Positions 23,401-34,719 of a stretch of DNA of 64,000 nt are shown in pieces (positions within the stretch are counted from its first letter, which is position 1; every line of letters begins with the position of its first letter). The stretch is taken from NCBI GenBank assembly GCA_949987705.1, contig OX465284.1:108359163-108423162 (forward strand). The letters are read 5' to 3'. The stretch comes from Thereva unica. Lineage: Eukaryota; Arthropoda; Insecta; Diptera; Therevidae. The notes below the pieces were generated by a model. The model ran no database searches. It worked only from the letters and a program-made list of their open reading frames with translations, and had not been told where the DNA came from. The position numbers were made by a program, and so were the translations under genes.

Positions 23401-24475
23401 CAAAATCCTCGTGTCGCTACAGCAACCAGCGCCACAGTGTGGGTAAAAGGTACAAATAAAAGAAATGCAAAGTGGGGGTGTGTGGGTGATTGTGTGGATG
23501 CGGCGGACACTGCTCTGTGGGAAATTTTTGTGATGAAAATGGGAGATGAAAATTCGTTGTATGCGTGTTAAACTCTTTGGGTAATACGACAGTGGAATGT
23601 TAATGCTCAATATAGCGACATCTAGACGTGAAGTTTTGAACTAACGCCATAGGTTGTTGCACAGGATGATTAGAAGTGAACGAAAACTAGCGGAGCTTTC
23701 AAAATTTGTATCTAAACTGAGAAGCTTTAAAGTGCACTCGGAAAGGTTTGTGCCATGAATAGATTTGGTAACAGAATTGGAAAAGTTTGAAATTTTTTAA
23801 TTTTGAATTTTTCTTTGATAAATAAAAAAAAATTTCGAAAAAATTAAAAATATTTATTTTTTGGGCTATAAAGAATATAGAACATGTTTTTAAATTAAAC
23901 AATACCTTTTTGTTGAAAAAAACTTTCGTGAAGAAAATCTTTAATCTGACTTTTGCCTGAGCTTAGTGTGATCTTACAAAATCCGTTTCTTGAACCATTG
24001 AGCTTTTATGTGATCGTTTCAGAAACTAACGAAATTGAAACAAAGGCGCGCGCAGTTTAGTTAGATTAATATTAAATCAAATTCTGCTTTTTATTGTTAA
24101 GATTTCTCAGCAAGATAATGAAATGGTTGTTAGCCTCTACAGACTGATATTAGCCACTGAGGATAAATCGTGATCTATGACGTTTCTAATTTTTTTTGAA
24201 GAAGTGCCTTTGTATCAGGACAGTTTGTGGTTAGGTTATGATTATTTTTAATTTTACTACACATGCTTGAAAAATAGTCCAAAAGGATGCCCATAATGTT
24301 CGAAATCCTATATGTAGGTCGCTGTCAATTCAAATGGCACAAAAAGTCAATACTGATTGTTAAGTTAAACAAGCTTTTTTTGGGACACCAGCGATGAAGC
24401 TGAGCGAAAACGGTCAGAAATATTCCGATAGCCGCATCAGCTAGAAGAGGGTAATTCGGAACAGAAGTAGGATAT
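23401..24475. other. AT-rich unique DNA, nothing recognised
   Basis: No motifs or element ends. A-rich and T-rich runs dominate 23790-23930. Confidence 0.45.
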
Positions 24476-24632
24476 GTATGCCTTATAACCTCTGCGGAGA
24501 TATCTTCTTTACGAGGGACTGGCGAGAGTCTTACATCGTTCTAGCAGTAGACATCCGGCGATTCTGGGCAGAACGGTGAATCGACCAACCTGAACCTGGA
24601 AGGTATGCCTTATAACCTCTGCGGTGATCGTT
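24476..24632 (+). repeat. Direct repeat flanking about 100 bp
   Basis: GTATGCCTTATAACCTCTGC followed by GGAGAT occurs at 24476, and the same with GGTGAT at 24608. It may be a tandem duplication in the 3' end of the adjoining non-LTR relic. Confidence 0.5.
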
Positions 24633-24639
24633 TTACACA

Positions 24640-26280
24640 ACGTCACACAACATGATAAAAACGATCACTCCGAATACTTCCTCGATCATTGAACTCCAAG
24701 TAGCAAAATTACCAGATCTACACAGGAATTCTTTGCGGTTGATAACCCACCTTATAACCCACTTTCCCACATTTGGTTTTGAGTCTGTAGGTCCATCGGC
24801 CTTTAGTAGAATCGATCCACCTCCTCGGACATTTTTCGATGAACACGCTGCGCGCAAAAGTCCATCGCACTTACTTGGACTCCCCCTTGCATATTTTGGG
24901 TCGTACAGGCTTTTTCAAGAATATGATTGGGGATCGATCGAGCTATTACGCATGCTGCTTCGTCAGACGTAGTACGATATCCACCGCATGCACGCAAAGT
25001 ATATTCTCCTCCTACTTCCCATTCTGTTCAATGCCTCTGCCCACACTGGCGCTGCATACAATAGAACTGAGTTAACCACTCTTGTGATGAGGAGGCATCA
25101 GCTTGACCTGGGGTCCCATATATTGGGCAGCATCCTCGCGAATGCTGCACTGATAGCGGAAGCTTTTTACGCTGTGCCCGCCAAGTGCACCCCAAAGTTG
25201 AGTCTTCGGTGAATCATCACTCCCAAATACCTAAGTGCGAACTGGGAGCGTATGACCTGGTCACCTACTTTTACCATTATGGTCCACTTTTATCCGGTGC
25301 TGATTATCACTAATTTCATTTTGTGCTCAGCTAGCATAAGTCCAGTTTTCCTACTACAGCGATCTTAATGTCATCTGCAAATAGCGACCGTTTCTCGCAG
25401 GAGTCGTGACGCGAGTACTTCATCATACATGTTGATCCATAGGGGGGGCCTAGGACAGAGCCTTGAGGCACTCCGCAAGTTGTCCTATACGTTCTTACTC
25501 CCTCGTCTGACTCGGAGTGTAGTGTCCTACCTACAAGAAATTCTATCACAATGTGTACTGGATACTTCGGTGTATCAACTTTTATCAACACCTCCACGAT
25601 CTTCCGCCACCTCGCATTTTGAAAGAATTTTTCACGAAAGGGTTATCATTATTACTCACATCCATTCTACATTGACAGCATCCGTTGTCGATCTAGCCTT
25701 TCTGAAACCAAATTGACTTTCCGACAAGGCTCGAGATTGAGTATTGTATATCACCCTTTCGAAAAGCTTGTACATAGTGTTGAGAAGACGCGACCTCTTG
25801 GGGCTTACCTGGCTTCGGGATGAGTTCACGCTTTTGGCGCTACCATTGCTCAGAGAGCACTTCTTCCATCAGGCAGGTTGTGAATACTTGGACGAACTCA
25901 TCTAGCGCCACATTGTCTGCCAGCTTCACCGCTCTGCTGGGTATATCGTCCTGTCCAGGGGCTTTTCCAATGGTAATCGTCTTAGCGGCTTCCAAAATTT
26001 CTTCCTCTCTTATCTCTGTGATGTCGGCTTCATTTACGTTTACTTCTGGGGCAATGGGTCATGATAGGAGATACCTGTAGTCCCTGCAAAGAAGGATACC
26101 GCAGTAGGCTGAGAAGATTTGGAGTAAAATGGGGGCTGGGGAGTATTTCCAAGGAAGAGGAGGGCCTTTCTTTATAACAAAAGGATTTTTCGTAGGGGGA
26201 GTCATATCTCTGTTCCTCACAAAATGGACAAAACTTTTTCTTCCACAGTGACGCCGAAGATGTTGCCACCATCATAGTAA
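24640..26280 (-). pseudogene. R1-like non-LTR retrotransposon RT relic
   Basis: From right to left on the minus strand: NEADITEIREEEILEAA, then TIGKAPGQDDIPSRAVK (RT start, usual GKAPGxDGIP), VFTTCLMEEVLSEQW and ELIPKPGKP; then TTCGVPQGSVLGPPYG (region B) and LFADDIKIAVVGKLDL (region C, ADD intact) at 25331-25480; then a thumb piece with LGVMIHRRLNFG, an AAPVWAEALN-like segment and TTSDEAACVIARSIP at 24900-24980. This order is that of R1/LOA-type RTs. Frames change repeatedly, and part of the palm between regions 2 and B is disrupted. Endonuclease and 3' zinc-finger regions were not found. Plus-strand frames here (25820-26080, 25429-25716) are antisense shadows. Confidence 0.75.
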
Positions 26281-27690
26281 CCGGTGAAACAGGATGTTCT
26301 GCATGAAGGCTCTTGCACCGCAGGTTTCATTTAATTTCCGGCTTGTGCGTAAGCATTGGATTTAGTGTCAATTCGGTTCTGATATCACATTTATGCCAAG
26401 AAAATAAGATCCCCTGGATTGACATAACCGGTCTTTGCCGGCAGAACTTTAGGCTTCTCACACCGATCCAACTACACTTAAACTCATCTCAGTTGCCATA
26501 AAATGAAGAGCTGCAATCAATATTAGATGTGAGCTTTAGTTATACTCATAATACTCAAGAACCACTCTAGCAGGATTAGATCTTCAATAAAAGATCGACA
26601 ACCTTAGTCCAACCGCGAATCTACTGCCGTGATTTAATTTCAGAGAATCCCATTAAAAAACTTGGCTTAATTGAAATGTTTCTGCTCAGTCCGGTTCCAG
26701 CGATAAACTCTTATCGTTCAGCATCTTTATTTCAATTTTAATAGGTTTTATGCAGCTCTTAAATCCGCCAACATATTGCCACCTTTCCGGTTTCTGCATA
26801 TCAACGACTCCGCTCCAGAACGGGGTCAATAGCAACTGCCCAAGAACGGGACGAACTTCCACTTGAACAATTACAATTCTCCCGCATTTTTAACGCGGCC
26901 CGAGATAAGACCGGAGTCACTTTTTATGTTGCCTTATTACCAATTATTGCTGTGACCGAGCGCGTTGTCCCCGCGGCCTCTGTGCGCGCGCAGCTTGGCC
27001 GCAGAGCATCTTTTTTTTGCATAATTTCGCAAGTAAAGCGGCCTCTGACGGACACATGCCGAAGTTCTTGAGTCGTCGACGTACGACTTCAATACTTGTG
27101 TGTTCCCAAGCTCAACTTTGATTCTTGTTCCTCCATCAACAAAAAAATGCAATTTTCTGGAAAGTGCTTCTTTTCACGCATTTCTTCTTCTTCTTTCCTT
27201 TACCTTTTGTTAACAACATAAAACAACAAAAGCAACACAACGACGACGACGCCTTTTTCTTATAAATAGTTGCGAAATTTGCGAAATTCTTTCGCGGAGA
27301 ACAATAGAGCAGTGGCGGTGTGCGGCGAGAGAAGTTCATTGAGTTCTTACGTAAAAGTGCCGAAGAACAAGAACTGAAGACAATCAAGAATTTATGCTGA
27401 TAACTTATGGCGAAAAAAATCTTAAGGTAAAAATATTGTGACGCAAAAAAAAGGTGAACAACGGTTTGCATTCGAATAGGAGAAATTCAGAAGGTGCGCC
27501 TTAGAACGAGAAGCGGTTGGGCATATTTTTGTTAGATGGTGGCGACGATATGACAGTGATGATTTCTTCATTAGATTTGCGAGGGCGCACGTGAATTTAA
27601 TGACATATTCCTTTTTTGGTGACTAATGGTTTGTGATTTTTATAGTACATATATTTTGTGGAGATTAAAATTGGGCATGACATAACCTAC
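26281..27690. other. Unique DNA with a GC-rich block at 26640-27060
   Basis: 26640-27060 carries GC-rich words (GCGCGTTGTCCCCGCGGCC; TGTGCGCGCGCAGC) between AT-rich flanks and resembles the other unique blocks. A GAC run lies near 27241. No coding motif was found. The minus frame at 27136-27471 is low-complexity. Confidence 0.25.
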
Positions 27691-27716
27691 TCCTAACCAG
27701 CCTTGACAGCCTAGGG
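27691..27716 (+). repeat. Left scrap of a tRNA-SINE head, up to the hAT insertion
   Basis: AGCCTTGACAGCCTAGGG resembles the A-box region of the 35.6 kb SINE (GGCCTCGGTAGCCTAGGG). It ends exactly where the hAT-like element begins, and the SINE continues at 28525 after an 8-bp duplication. Confidence 0.5.
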
Positions 27717-28524
27717 CAGCGGTCGGCAACCTCTGGCACGTGTGCCACTAGTTGACACGCAAGAAGATCTGTGATGGCACACCGCACTCTACAATCGCTA
27801 GGGAGTGCCCTTTCATATTCATGCGCGACTGTTATAGAGCCATGCGCACTTGCTGCTCTGATACATATGTATATATCAGAATTAAGAGACGTATGCACTA
27901 CGTAAGGAATATACGTTAATGCAGCCGCCGAGGATACACCTCACTCGAACGTTGATATAAACGCCACAATTCAGTCATTCATATCCAGGCCGCCGGCAGG
28001 CCGTGGCCTCAAGGCTTCTCATCTTGATGCCAAGCATCACCACACACTCACCGGCCCCCAACTGGATGGCGCCTGCAGTCCAGGAAAACTGATAAAAATC
28101 TTCATGTCTGCGGGTATTTATCGTCAGTCCAGGCCTGAAGATCTGAACTTCTGTTCACTTGAATTAACAACCTGCCACGCTAAACTATCATTTTCATCTT
28201 TTCACCTGTGTGTATGAAGGAAATCATGGAGTCACCAGCAGTCGACGGGCTGTCAGGCGGATGCCTCAAGCCCTCATGACTCAGTCAGATTGAGTAATAT
28301 ATGGCCTTGATCGCGCCGTAAATGCCGACCTGGTCTAAAAGGCCACGGACTGCTAACGGCCTGTATGTCAACTGGGGTCTAAAAGTTGCTTTGTGAACAG
28401 TTTTTACTACACAAATAAAATTATCTTCATATGCAATGGTTTTTTTTTGGTGGCAGGCTTAATGAGCATTGGTTTTAATTATCCGTTTGGTGCCACGCCA
28501 ATGCATTTGGTTTATCGACCGCTG
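27717..28524. mobile_element. hAT-like non-autonomous transposon, 808 bp
   Basis: The left end is CAGCGGTCGGCAACCTCTGG; the reverse complement of the right end is CAGCGGTCGATAAACCAAAT. CAGxGGTC ends are typical of hAT elements. The flanks are GCCTAGGG (27709-27716) and GCCTAAGG (28525-28532), an 8-bp target duplication with one mismatch, as expected for hAT. There is no transposase frame. The interior contains a segment (about 28170-28400) that recurs in inverted orientation around the SINE at 35.5-36.1 kb. Confidence 0.75.
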
Positions 28525-28714
28525 GCCTAAGGGTTAAGGCGTCCGACTACCCTTCTAGAGGTCCGTGGTTCGAATCCATTCCGTCGCATAGTCCTTCGTT
28601 TTTCCATTTCTCCGATATAAGATAACTTCCCTTCTTTCCTATTTTTCCTCTTTACGAGAAATTTCATTGCGTTTTGTCTCGCCATCGCCTGTAAGCTTAC
28701 AGGACTTAATGTAA
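28525..28714 (+). repeat. tRNA-SINE remainder right of the hAT insertion
   Basis: GCCTAAGGGTTAAGGCGTCC (A box) and AGAGGTCCGTGGTTCGAATC (B box) are followed by TCCTTCG and the CT-rich body CTTTCCTATTTTTCCTCTTT of the SINE family. The 3' part with the poly(A) tail is not preserved. Confidence 0.7.
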
Positions 28715-28865
28715 GGCTTGTGGCACTTTTCCGATAGATGGCGTCAATTTCAAATAAGTCATGAATCTGATCGCAGCGACACCACTAAAGTCTCTCGTGA
28801 TAGTTATTGGTGTAGGTGTTGGAAGGTCGTTTACGTTAAAAATTAGAAAAATAGCGAAAAGAACC
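28715..28865 (+). repeat. Dispersed repeat D, copy 1
   Basis: Begins TTTTCCGATAGATGGCGTCA, followed by GATCGCAGCGACACCACTAA, GTGATAGTTATTGGTG and GTTGGAAGGTCGTTTACGTT. The same order occurs at 34365-34560 and, inverted, at 61240-61410. On the minus strand it follows the RTE-like C-terminal frame, so it may be the 3' untranslated part of that element. Confidence 0.5.
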
Positions 28866-28869
28866 TCTT

Positions 28870-29075
28870 TCAGCAATTTCTACGTTTTGTTAGTTCTCTC
28901 CAATTTTTTATACGAAGTTTCCGTATATCTTCTAGATCGTCTTCCATCCACTTAGTTCTTGGCCGTCCTATCCTTCTTTTTTTACTTTCTGGTGTACCGT
29001 TGACAATCATCTTCCCAACAACAACATAGCGATCAGTGCCCACATTCGCTCCTCGGTAACTTCTTACATTGATTA
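28870..29075 (-). pseudogene. RTE-like retrotransposon relic with a large internal deletion
   Basis: One minus-strand frame reads RSYRGANVGTDRYVVVGKMI, the last strands of an RTE-type endonuclease (usual YRGANxxSDHYLVxAKxR), and within a few codons passes to KKRRIGRPRTKWMEDDLEDI, then RKLRIKNWRELTK, the extreme C-terminus of the same ORF2 (usual RGRPRKRWxDDVxxDLRKL). The endonuclease and RT tails are thus fused and the RT is missing, with the frame kept. The His of the endonuclease SDH triad is Arg here (TDR). It cannot be active. Confidence 0.65.
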
Positions 29076-29669
29076 TACTACAACCATGCCTTATAAACTA
29101 TAGTATGGTCAATTTGGTTATGATGTCTGATATTTGGTGACATTCATGCCATCTGGTGAATTTAATTATGACTAAAACACATGCAGCAAAAGCTCCCGGT
29201 AGTTCTAGAGCTTTCTTATTCTGATTGCGAGCTTGGCGAGAGACATTTAGACAAAAGCTTTGACTTAGATTGATTAACGGCAAAAGCTTTAAGTTGGAAT
29301 GAGAGGGATATAGACAAAAACTTTGAGTTCGAGTTAGAGAGATATACAAAAGCTTAGCTAGTACTCTGGAAAATTTAACTACTGACCAGAACTAGGCTAG
29401 ATCTTAATTTTTATGAGTAAGTGTAAGCTCAAGAGGCAAACAATTTACACTATCAGTTCGTGATGTCTTTTATCAAATGGTGCAATGTCTACTAATTTAC
29501 CGCGAGGGATGGGGATAGGTCTGGGGATGTTTGAGGAGCGGTGCATGATATGGCGTGAAACCTTCCAAGGGCACTCATAGATGTTTTACAAAAATATTAA
29601 CTGCTTAAGGTTTTTGAGTTGTTCTGCTTACAAATGAAGACAATCCTATTATCAAACAAACCAAGAAGG
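29076..29669. repeat. Degenerate tandem of about 32 bp at 29205-29360; otherwise unique
   Basis: ACAAAAGCTTTGACTT (29251), CAAAAGCTTTAAGTT (29281), ACAAAAACTTTGAGTT (29315) and ACAAAAGCTTAG (29346) recur every 30-33 bp, giving a minus-strand peptide with repeated QSFCL. The remaining bases show nothing. Confidence 0.4.
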
Positions 29670-30060
29670 TAGAGATCACTTCTAGGACGAAAAAAACGGG
29701 TGTTTAGATTAGCATACTCAATAGATTATGGTTTCCATTTGATGCGTAGGCGAAGCAGCATTGGATGCGGTTTGTACTTAGTTGGGGGACCGCTTTAGCA
29801 AAACCATACTCGCATTTGGAAAAGAAAAGGTGAAATGATGAAAAAAATAAAATAAAAGCTTTTCGACGCCTGAGCTTATTCTCATGTCCACAAGCCTCCA
29901 AATATATTCTGTATTAAAAAGCTTTTTTGTAATGCTTCTAAAGCGCTTTCAAAGGAGCACTAAAAGGAATGTTTCTTCTAACGACATGTTATGTTGAAAA
30001 CAAATATATAGAACTAGTATTGGTGCTGTAAGTTTTAGAAGTAGCGCTCAAAGATGGCTA
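29670..30060 (+). mobile_element. 5S rRNA-derived repeat, copy 3
   Basis: The 5S-like core is at 29722-29805 (CGAAGCAGCATTGGATGCGG, then TTTGTACTTAGTTGGGGGAC). The 5' flank has ACGAAAAAAACGGG and TTAGCATACTCAATAGA as in other copies. The 3' part carries AATAAAATAAAAGCTTTTCG, AATGCTTCTAAAGCGCTTTC and AAAGGAGCAC, continuing into CAAAGATGGCTATTGCGGCA. Confidence 0.8.
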
Positions 30061-30625
30061 TTGCGGCACTATATTTCCTGCTGGGTGCTTACTCCTTCTT
30101 TTTTGGCTCTGATATTGGCACTCACACACATATCTCCGTGTAAAAACAAGAGAGCTTACTCGCGATAAAGGATTACCCGTCTAGACCAGTGTAGATACCC
30201 ACAATCGATACCCGTGTGTATATCTGTGTGTATTTAGGTAATTTCAGAAGCAAAATCCAGACCTGTATTTCCTCATACTGGAGGCAAAAATGACTCCATA
30301 CTGCACGATTGTTGTATGATAAAATCGCCGCAAAATTTAGAGTCGTCTGAATCTGCAGTCTGCGTGTTCCTGAATGGATAGGGCCCTATGAGATTTGCCT
30401 TACTCCCCTATGTGTACCCCATATGGATTGCCCTGTAAAGTCCACAAAGTGCATCTAACGTCTTGCCTCATAAGGAATGCCTAAATGGCCCTTGTGAGTA
30501 ATAATCATTGCCTGCCCGATCCCGAATGGACAAAAGAGGCTGAAAAACTTGGAAATTTCGACGTGTGTGGGTGAGAAATAACTGCGGCGGTTTCGAAAGC
30601 TTTATATTTTTAAACCGGAGAGTTG
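30061..30625. other. Unique DNA between two opposed 5S-derived copies
   Basis: No gene recognised. The first 200 bp may be further 3' tail of copy 3. Confidence 0.4.
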
Positions 30626-30720
30626 TTTTACCAAGCGGTCCCCCAACTAAGTACTAATCACGTCGAGATGCTGCTTGACTTCCGTAATCGAACGATTCTT
30701 CTCTACAAACTCGACCAGCA
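30626..30720 (-). mobile_element. 5S rRNA-derived repeat, copy 4 (core only)
   Basis: The plus strand shows CCAAGCGGTCCCCCAACTAA, then GTACTAATCACGTC and GATGCTGCTTGACTTC, the reverse complement of the 5S-derived core. A poorly preserved tail lies on the low-coordinate side (TTTATATTTTTAAACCGG). Confidence 0.75.
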
Positions 30721-31859
30721 ACTGCTAGAACCACTACTATAAGACACCATATCAGAAGTTATTGCATCACCCAAACACTCGTTCACCGATTGGTTATCCT
30801 ATCATTCTATTATCCTATCTTCGTTCATGTGCTTTCGGCCGATCCGTCATTGAATTTCAGAAGCAAATACATCATCATTGGAGAGTTAGAGAATGAAACT
30901 ATGTAAAGCTTGAACAAAGACGAAGTTTTTCATAAAATTGTATAGGTCCAATCGAAGTTCGTCACGACGTTGCAGTAGAGACAGAAGTCAAATGGAATCT
31001 ATTTCAACTACTTGATTAAATATTTGGGAAAAGCTTATAAAAATTGAAACTAAATTGCAGGCAGCAAAATCTGACTAGGCAGCCCCCAATTTCAATTAGT
31101 CATCGAAATATTGCAGAGAAATCTTTTAATAAACTATTTTCTATTGACACTGAAGCTGATGTTGTTTCATCTAGATCGTCTAATGATCATATCCAGAAGG
31201 TTAACCGATACTTACTATGTTCAATATCATCGTTACAGCTAAAAGTTGAGATGTAAGAGTTCCAATAAATATTCGATGGTGTCTGTTGTCGACCACCAGA
31301 AAACAGTTGGTCTAGTTGGTCTATCACTTCGACATATGATCAGGTAGATGAATGGCGTTTAGAAACTATGTTGCGACTATAGAAGACTGAATGATAATCT
31401 AGACGAGAATCTAGTTATTATCAACTCAGTCCTGCCAAACAACAATATAACTCAAAGAAGATCGTTGGTCTAGTACCAATACTGATTCCCGAGTTTCCGC
31501 GTCAAACTTCACACATCATATCGTTAGTGCAAGCAATCTTGTTCTTCCTTAATTTACATAACGGCATCAATGTTACACAAAATAAATTCATATTAAGAAC
31601 CCATCGGTATGTCTTCATACATAGTTGCATGTTCCGGACCAACCAACAGAACCGATACTATGGGGGGATACCTGTCCGCTATTTGTCATCGGCATTAACC
31701 GGAGCATAATTAATTGAATTCTTAAAGACGCAATCTGAAATTGTAACAGTTCCTGTTCAATTTTTGTAAAAGTTATTGCCTCTCGAACTGTTCGTGATCC
31801 TTGTTATATAGTATGTCAAGCTAGTTCTCCATTTTGGCCATCAATGTTATAAATATATC
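30721..31859. other. AT-rich unique DNA, nothing recognised
   Basis: Short frames only; no element ends and no repeats shared with the window. Confidence 0.45.
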
Positions 31860-33300
31860 GCGGCATAGGAGTGATATGTGCGCAGCGCGCGCTGGTGGAA
31901 GAGACATCTTCGAAACTAAAGGCGAGTTAAAGATGCGCGCAGAGGAGCCGTGTGATTCTGGTAGAACTTGTCGTCGGCGGGTCTTATCCAATCATCGTTA
32001 AGGTCTAGATTTAATGGAATTAATAGAACACATGGGAGTAATAAAAGTAATAGGAGTTTGCATTGGTGGGTTTTAAAATTAAATGATGCAAAATTGTGGT
32101 GATAAAAAGGAGAGAGGAGGAGAAGAGTGGATGTATGTATATATGGCATTCGGTTTGATCGTGGCGTCCGACGATGAGCTGAACGTTCTAGATTAACTTA
32201 TCCTAACTACTTCTGGACCAGCTAGTTAATCTAAGAAGATGGATTCTCCTGTCCTCTGCAGAAAAATACTCCAACGGTTTCGTTTTGGTGCTCGTTTTAT
32301 CCCCGTGCTACGCGTGCACAGTAAAACTGGATTCGTGTTGTTTACTCACCTGAATTCTAGTTATGAACGCAGCCCTTTGCAGATTTTTCTAGTTAGTTTC
32401 TTTTGGTAAATAAAAGGTTCTCTGCTCATCGTTTCTCTCTCGCATTTCTGCTTGGTCGAGTGTAGACTCAGATAGCGTGAAATTTAATCAACTCTACCGG
32501 GCAACCATCCATGGACAGTCAGCAGGTATAGTGTAGAGAGTCTTGCTGCTGCTGTGTGACTACTGCTGATGGTTTATGAAACAATGTTGAACATTTTTCC
32601 TGGGATAGACTCTCCTAGCTTCAGCTAGAATATCTAGACAACAGATGATTCCCGGAAAATGCACACATTCCGGCTCCTTTTCACGTCGTCGCGTCTTTGT
32701 GGCCATGTTACTTTGTCTTCTAGTAGAGATTGTTTTGTCTTTCGTACGAAATTCCAGTGTTGGACAAGTTTTATTCTTGTCCACACCGCGAGATGCGTTT
32801 TTGTGCTGCAAATTGCACATTTTATTTTCCTGTAGATGTGCAGAAAATATAACCACAACTCTTCTTGGTGGCATCCCCTCGATCTCCCCGATCTTGCTCT
32901 CAATCGTACCCTGGGTTAACTACGCGAGAGAAAGAGATAGACCAAGAGAGAGAATCTAAAGGTATTTACAGTTAACTCTGCGAAAGCTTCAAGTTCCTTC
33001 CTCTGTGGGTTTGTTTGGTTCTTGAAAATCTGGTTTCCATCCGATCTTGCTTTTCGCCCTCCCTCCCATCCGCTGCCACCAACTTTTTCAATAGTTGCGG
33101 AAAATGACCCTTTGTTTTCCACCATATGACAGCTATTAAGTTCTTCTGCGCGCTCATCGTACAGTTCTTCTGGCGCATGCGTTCTGAATGCTGATTCGCT
33201 AATTTATGCGATTTATGTGGTATTTATGTGATTTACGTGCGATCGACATGATCACCGATCGGTAGATCTTCTACATCACGACCCAAGAACATAATCGTGC
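31860..33300. other. GC-richer unique block, possible leader or promoter DNA
   Basis: GCGCAGCGCGCGCTGG (31884) and a GAGA-type tract (GCGAGAGAAAGAGATAGACC at about 32927) lie around an open plus-strand frame at 32645-32959. That frame begins with a basic stretch (FSRRR) and a strongly hydrophobic one (VFVAMLLCLLVEIVLSF), like a signal anchor, but its start context (ACAG before ATG) is weak and it lacks a good splice donor. It could be a small membrane protein or a chance frame. Confidence 0.25.
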
Positions 33301-34364
33301 TGCATGTGATCCGACGTCAAGGCCGATGCACACTAGGAAGTTAGAATACCTAATGACGATTCTGTAAGATCAGTATTTTTTTTTCAGGTGTGGTCTCAGG
33401 AGTTTTAAAAAGAAGAAGAAGTTAGAAAGTTTTAGCATAAAAGATCAAGCTTCATGTGCCTGAAAATAATGGCCACCAGTCACGGTTTTCTTCGAAATGT
33501 ATCCTTCAACAAAAAATGCTAAAAAGTGTTTTCAATACGGAAGTGCCGGTCCATGTCTGCCCACGTGATGACTAGCAAAAGGAGGAATAATATGGACCAA
33601 GTACGGGGTAGTAGTAGGTACTCCCGGGCAAGATCCGTGATATTTTATGCATATATAAACATTTTCTGTCTTCTAGGCAGAAATGCAGCCCATCTAGAGA
33701 TATGGGCCGATGCATCTATCAGCATATATACGATATGCAACTAGCTGCTCTCTCTTTCCTCCATACTCTTCTGACATACAGTCATACTAGAATTACGTCA
33801 ATTTTCTAATAACGCACTCTCCGCATCTTATACCTACATACATACTTCGATCGATGGTTGGAACCATTAAGACTTAATAAAATTCTATTTCGTATGTTCT
33901 TTCTGAGGTAATTCTATACCTGTTTGCTGGGATCCACACACAACGCAACGAATGAATAATAAAATGCATATTAAAAGGAAAGCGCGGAGTTACTTAACCG
34001 ATTTTAATATTATTCGAGTTTCTGTTAGAATATGGTTTTTAGTGTGCGCGATTACTAGAGAGATGTTTTGCTGAGGTAACATTCTGGTGGAGTTTTATTT
34101 ATATGAGATCGGAGTAGAATTTTAATGGAGAAAGTTTATGGGGAAGCTGGAGTTTGGAAGGGTATTTTAATGAAGAATATTTATGGTTTTGATGTTCTTT
34201 GCAAAAAAATTGTTGTGCGATTTATTGGTTTGAATTATGCAGATGGAATGAGGTGTCTGGCATAACCCTATTAGGAATGAATAGTATATTTTTTGTAATT
34301 ATAGATTTTTACAGTTGCTTCGATGTTTTTTAATTGTATTTTATTAGGTCTGGGTAGAATTTTG
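33301..34364. other. AT-rich unique DNA, nothing recognised
   Basis: No coding motif, element end or shared repeat was seen. Confidence 0.5.
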
Positions 34365-34560
34365 TGGCTTTTTATCGGATAGATGGCGTTAATTGCAAAT
34401 ATGTTACGATCACTACGATCGCAGCCACATCACTAAATGTTCGTTTGAATGGTGATAGTTTGATTGTTACTTTTTTTAAGTGTAAAACATCGAAAATGTA
34501 AAGTGTAAACATCGAAATTGGTGTAATGGTTGGGAAGATGTTTGCATTTTAAAAAGGGTA
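34365..34560 (+). repeat. Dispersed repeat D, copy 2
   Basis: TTTATCGGATAGATGGCGTT, GATCGCAGCCACATCACTAA, GTGATAGTTTGATTG, then GAAATTGGTGTAATGGTTGG and TTTGCATTTTAAAAA match copies 1 and 3 in order. Copies 2 and 3 share the GAAATGGTG-like and TTTGCxTTTTAAAA parts that copy 1 has partly lost. Confidence 0.5.
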
Positions 34561-34719
34561 AAAAATAGTGCAAAGTTGCGATATACATGTTTTTCAATAT
34601 TCGACAAATCGAAGAATACTACGTAAGAGTAAGTAGCGTTTAACTGTTGCCGGGGCTTAAATCGATCAGGATTTTTGACATTTTCTTTAAAACAATCACA
34701 TCAAGCTCTATACTAACCC

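Noticed and set aside
25820..26080. 86-residue plus-strand frame rich in Ser and Thr
   Set aside because: Antisense to the R1-like RT start, whose motifs are clear on the minus strand.
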